The notes beneath the pieces are model-generated. The model saw nothing but the letters and a program-made list of their open reading frames with translations, did not search any database and had not been told where the DNA came from. Of a stretch of DNA of 64,000 bases, positions 62,286 to 64,000 are shown piece by piece. The DNA comes from Cohnella laeviribosi DSM 21336 (GTDB lineage Bacteria > Bacillota > Bacilli > Paenibacillales > Paenibacillaceae). A program made the translations under genes and the position numbers. Location of the stretch: contig NZ_KB899828.1 of the NCBI RefSeq assembly GCF_000378425.1, positions 1-64,000 on the forward strand. The letters are read 5' to 3'. Numbering within the stretch: position 1 is the stretch's first letter; each line of letters opens with the position of its first letter.

Positions 62286-64000
62286 CGGGACAACCACACC
62301 TTTAGCAGCGACAGCAGCCGATTGACCTGTACCGGCTTGGCCATGTAGTCGGAAGCGCCCGCCTGCAGGCATTTGTCCCTGTCGTCCTTCATCGCCTTGG
62401 CGGTAAGCGCGATGATCGGAAGGCCGCTCCATTTCGGATGCCTGCGGATGCGCGCTATCGCTTCGTAGCCGTCCATCTCCGGCATCATGATATCCATGAG
62501 CACGAGATCGACCTCCTCGGCCTGATCCAGAATGGCCAGCGCCTCCCGGCCGTTCTCCGCCGACAGCACGCGCAGCCGATGATGCTCGAGCAAGCTCGTC
62601 AGCGAGAAGACGTTGCGCTCGTCGTCGTCGACGAGGAGCACGGTCTTGCCGGCCAGAACCGAGTCGCCCTGGCGCTCTTCATCGCCAGCCGGCCCGGTAT
62701 CTGCCGGCTCCGCACGTGCCGGCTCCGCACCTGCCGACTCCGCCGACGTGCCGTCGGCAAGCGGAGCCGTCCCGGCTTCCGTTGCCGCTTGCGCTTCCGG
62801 CGCCGTTTCGGCCTCGGGTGCCGCTTGCGGCAGCGGGATCGAAGACTCGGCGCGTTCCTCCGCGGCTTCGGTACGATCCGGCGGGCCGTTTTCCGCTCCG
62901 CCGGCTGTGGAGGAGTCCGATTCCGGCAAGAATGCCGCGCTCCCCGCCTCTTTCCAGTCGGGGCACCGCTCCGGCAGGTACAGCGTAAAGGTGCTGCCGC
63001 GCCCCACCTCGCTCTCTAGCTCGATGAAGCCCCCGAGCAGGGCGGCGAGCTCCTTGCTGATGGTCAGGCCCAGTCCGGTGCCGCCGAACTTGCGGCTGGT
63101 CGTGCCGTCCGCCTGGCGGAACGCCTCGAAGATCACCTCGCGCTTGTCGGGCGCAATGCCGATCCCGGTATCCTCCACCGCGAACGCGATATAAGGCTCG
63201 GCTTCCCGTCCGCCCAGGTTCTCCCGCTCCGCCTCGGTGCATCGGCGGATATGCAGCTTGATGGAGCCTTCGAGGGTAAATTTGAGCGCGTTGGACAGCA
63301 GGTTGCGCAAAATCTGCTTCAGCCGGTGCCCGTCCGTAAGCAGCACCGGAGGCACGTTCTCTTCCATGCGTATGGAGAACTCGAGCCCCTTCTCCGCCGC
63401 GATCGACGCGTACGTGTCCTCCAGCGTCGCCGTAATGTCCTCGATCAGCGTCGGCTCCGGATGGATGTCCATTTTGCCGGAGTCGATTTTGGCCAAATCG
63501 AGAATTTCATCGATCATCTTCAGCAGGTCGTTGCCCGAGGATTGGATCGTCCGCACGAAGCTGAGCTGCTTCTCGGTCAAGTTCCCTTCGCTGTTGTCCT
63601 CCAAAAACTGCGCCAGAATAATCATGCTGTTCAGCGGCGTCCGCAGCTCATGCGACATGTTGGCGAGAAATTCGGATTTGTACTGGGACGCAAGGGCAAG
63701 CTGTCTCGCCTGGCGCTCCAGCTCCGCGTTCGCTTTGGCGACTTCGCGGCTTTTGCGCTCGGTTTGCCGGTTTTGCTCCTCCAACTCCAGCGTTTTGACC
63801 GTCAGTTCCTGGCTCGTATGCTCCAGCTCCCGCTGCTGCCGCTGCAGGCGCTCCTCGGAGAGCTTCAACTGCTCCCTCTGTCCCTCGAGCTGCTCGTTCG
63901 TCTGCCGGAGCTCTTCCTGCCGGGAACGCAGTTCCTCCGACTGCACCTGAAGCTCCTCCGCCATCGCCTGCGTTTCGCGCAGCAGCTCTTCGACCCGCTG
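62282..64000 (-). CDS. Hybrid histidine kinase-response regulator (N-terminus outside window)
   Basis: C-terminal ~570 residues of a larger hybrid kinase; the frame is open through base 64000. Order: long coiled coil rich in Glu/Gln/Leu (QSEELRSRQEELRQTNEQLE), HisKA with phospho-acceptor His in FLANMSHELRTPLNS, HATPase_c (NLLSNALKF, VEDTGIGIAP, FGGTGLGLTIS), an Ala/Glu/Pro-rich linker of about 95 residues, and a receiver with phospho-acceptor Asp in DLVLMDIMMPEMDGYEAI. The input domain is off the window. It overlaps the CheR gene by 4 bp. A one-component phosphorelay controlling the CheR protein or another partner is likely. Confidence 0.93.
   Translation of the reverse strand, partial: QRVEELLRETQAMAEELQVQSEELRSRQEELRQTNEQLEGQREQLKLSEERLQRQQRELEHTSQELTVKTLELEEQNRQTERKSREVAKANAELERQARQLALASQYKSEFLANMSHELRTPLNSMIILAQFLEDNSEGNLTEKQLSFVRTIQSSGNDLLKMIDEILDLAKIDSGKMDIHPEPTLIEDITATLEDTYASIAAEKGLEFSIRMEENVPPVLLTDGHRLKQILRNLLSNALKFTLEGSIKLHIRRCTEAERENLGGREAEPYIAFAVEDTGIGIAPDKREVIFEAFRQADGTTSRKFGGTGLGLTISKELAALLGGFIELESEVGRGSTFTLYLPERCPDWKEAGSAAFLPESDSSTAGGAENGPPDRTEAAEERAESSIPLPQAAPEAETAPEAQAATEAGTAPLADGTSAESAGAEPARAEPADTGPAGDEERQGDSVLAGKTVLLVDDDERNVFSLTSLLEHHRLRVLSAENGREALAILDQAEEVDLVLMDIMMPEMDGYEAIARIRRHPKWSGLPIIALTAKAMKDDRDKCLQAGASDYMAKPVQVNRLLSLLKVWLSR

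Overview
The window looks like a chromosomal segment of an aerobic, endospore-forming Firmicute, most likely Paenibacillaceae (Paenibacillus/Cohnella-like). Evidence: spore-coat genes cotJA-JB-JC, the sporulation gene yhbH, a rsbV-rsbW-sigB module with its own SigB-type promoter, a sufCDSUB operon in Bacillus order, YesM/YesN-type two-component regulation beside sugar ABC transporters, YfkAB, YunC/YunD, and AGGAGG ribosome binding sites throughout. The DNA is GC-rich, so most real genes carry long meaningless ORFs on the opposite strand.

Layout. 1-565: 3' part of an IS3-family element. 625-5210 (minus): glycoside hydrolase, lipoprotein sugar-binding protein and two permeases. 5453-7260: IS110-family element with a long structured 5' non-coding region. 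7334-10307 (minus): YesN/YesM-like regulator pair with a strong promoter and a cre-like site. 10653-11588: heme O synthase. 11891-12058: a promoter-to-terminator unit predicting a small RNA. 12173-13312: cotJ operon. 13692-18491: CNNM/HlyC-like membrane protein, YfkAB radical SAM enzyme, HD-GYP phosphodiesterase, UppP. 18537-21910: YunD-like nucleotidase and moaA, divergent from a MoaD-MoaE fusion. 22000-23147: terminator, von Willebrand-A gene fragment, DUF2642 gene, hairpins and a possible 22-residue ORF. 23178-28455: suf operon. 28546-33380: DUF1802, methionine salvage mtnK-mtnA, yunC and a small unknown gene. 33427-37878: PAS-GGDEF-EAL protein, DUF423, lipase, yhbH. 38016-38174: an AT-rich gene remnant. 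38408-44022: sbcC, sbcD, threonine synthase. 44300-53038: peptide ABC importer, M20 carboxypeptidase and ATP-grasp ligase in one run, with a divergent LysR regulator. 53480-55152: sigB operon. 55425-61376: argininosuccinate-lyase-like gene, amidohydrolase and a sugar ABC importer, preceded by a leader RNA with an intrinsic terminator. 61434-64000: CheR-type methyltransferase and hybrid histidine kinase, cut by the window edge.

How the parts work together. Two sugar-import loci (625-10307 and 55425-61376) carry nearly the same cre-like sequence, which suggests shared catabolite repression. The second has an in-frame TGA in its binding-protein gene and may be non-functional. The peptide locus couples import, C-terminal trimming and an ATP-grasp ligase. 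The most interesting non-coding signals are the IS110 upstream RNA, the leader before the lyase-like gene and the small-RNA unit at 11.9-12.06 kb. I found no tRNA, rRNA, CRISPR array or phage cluster.
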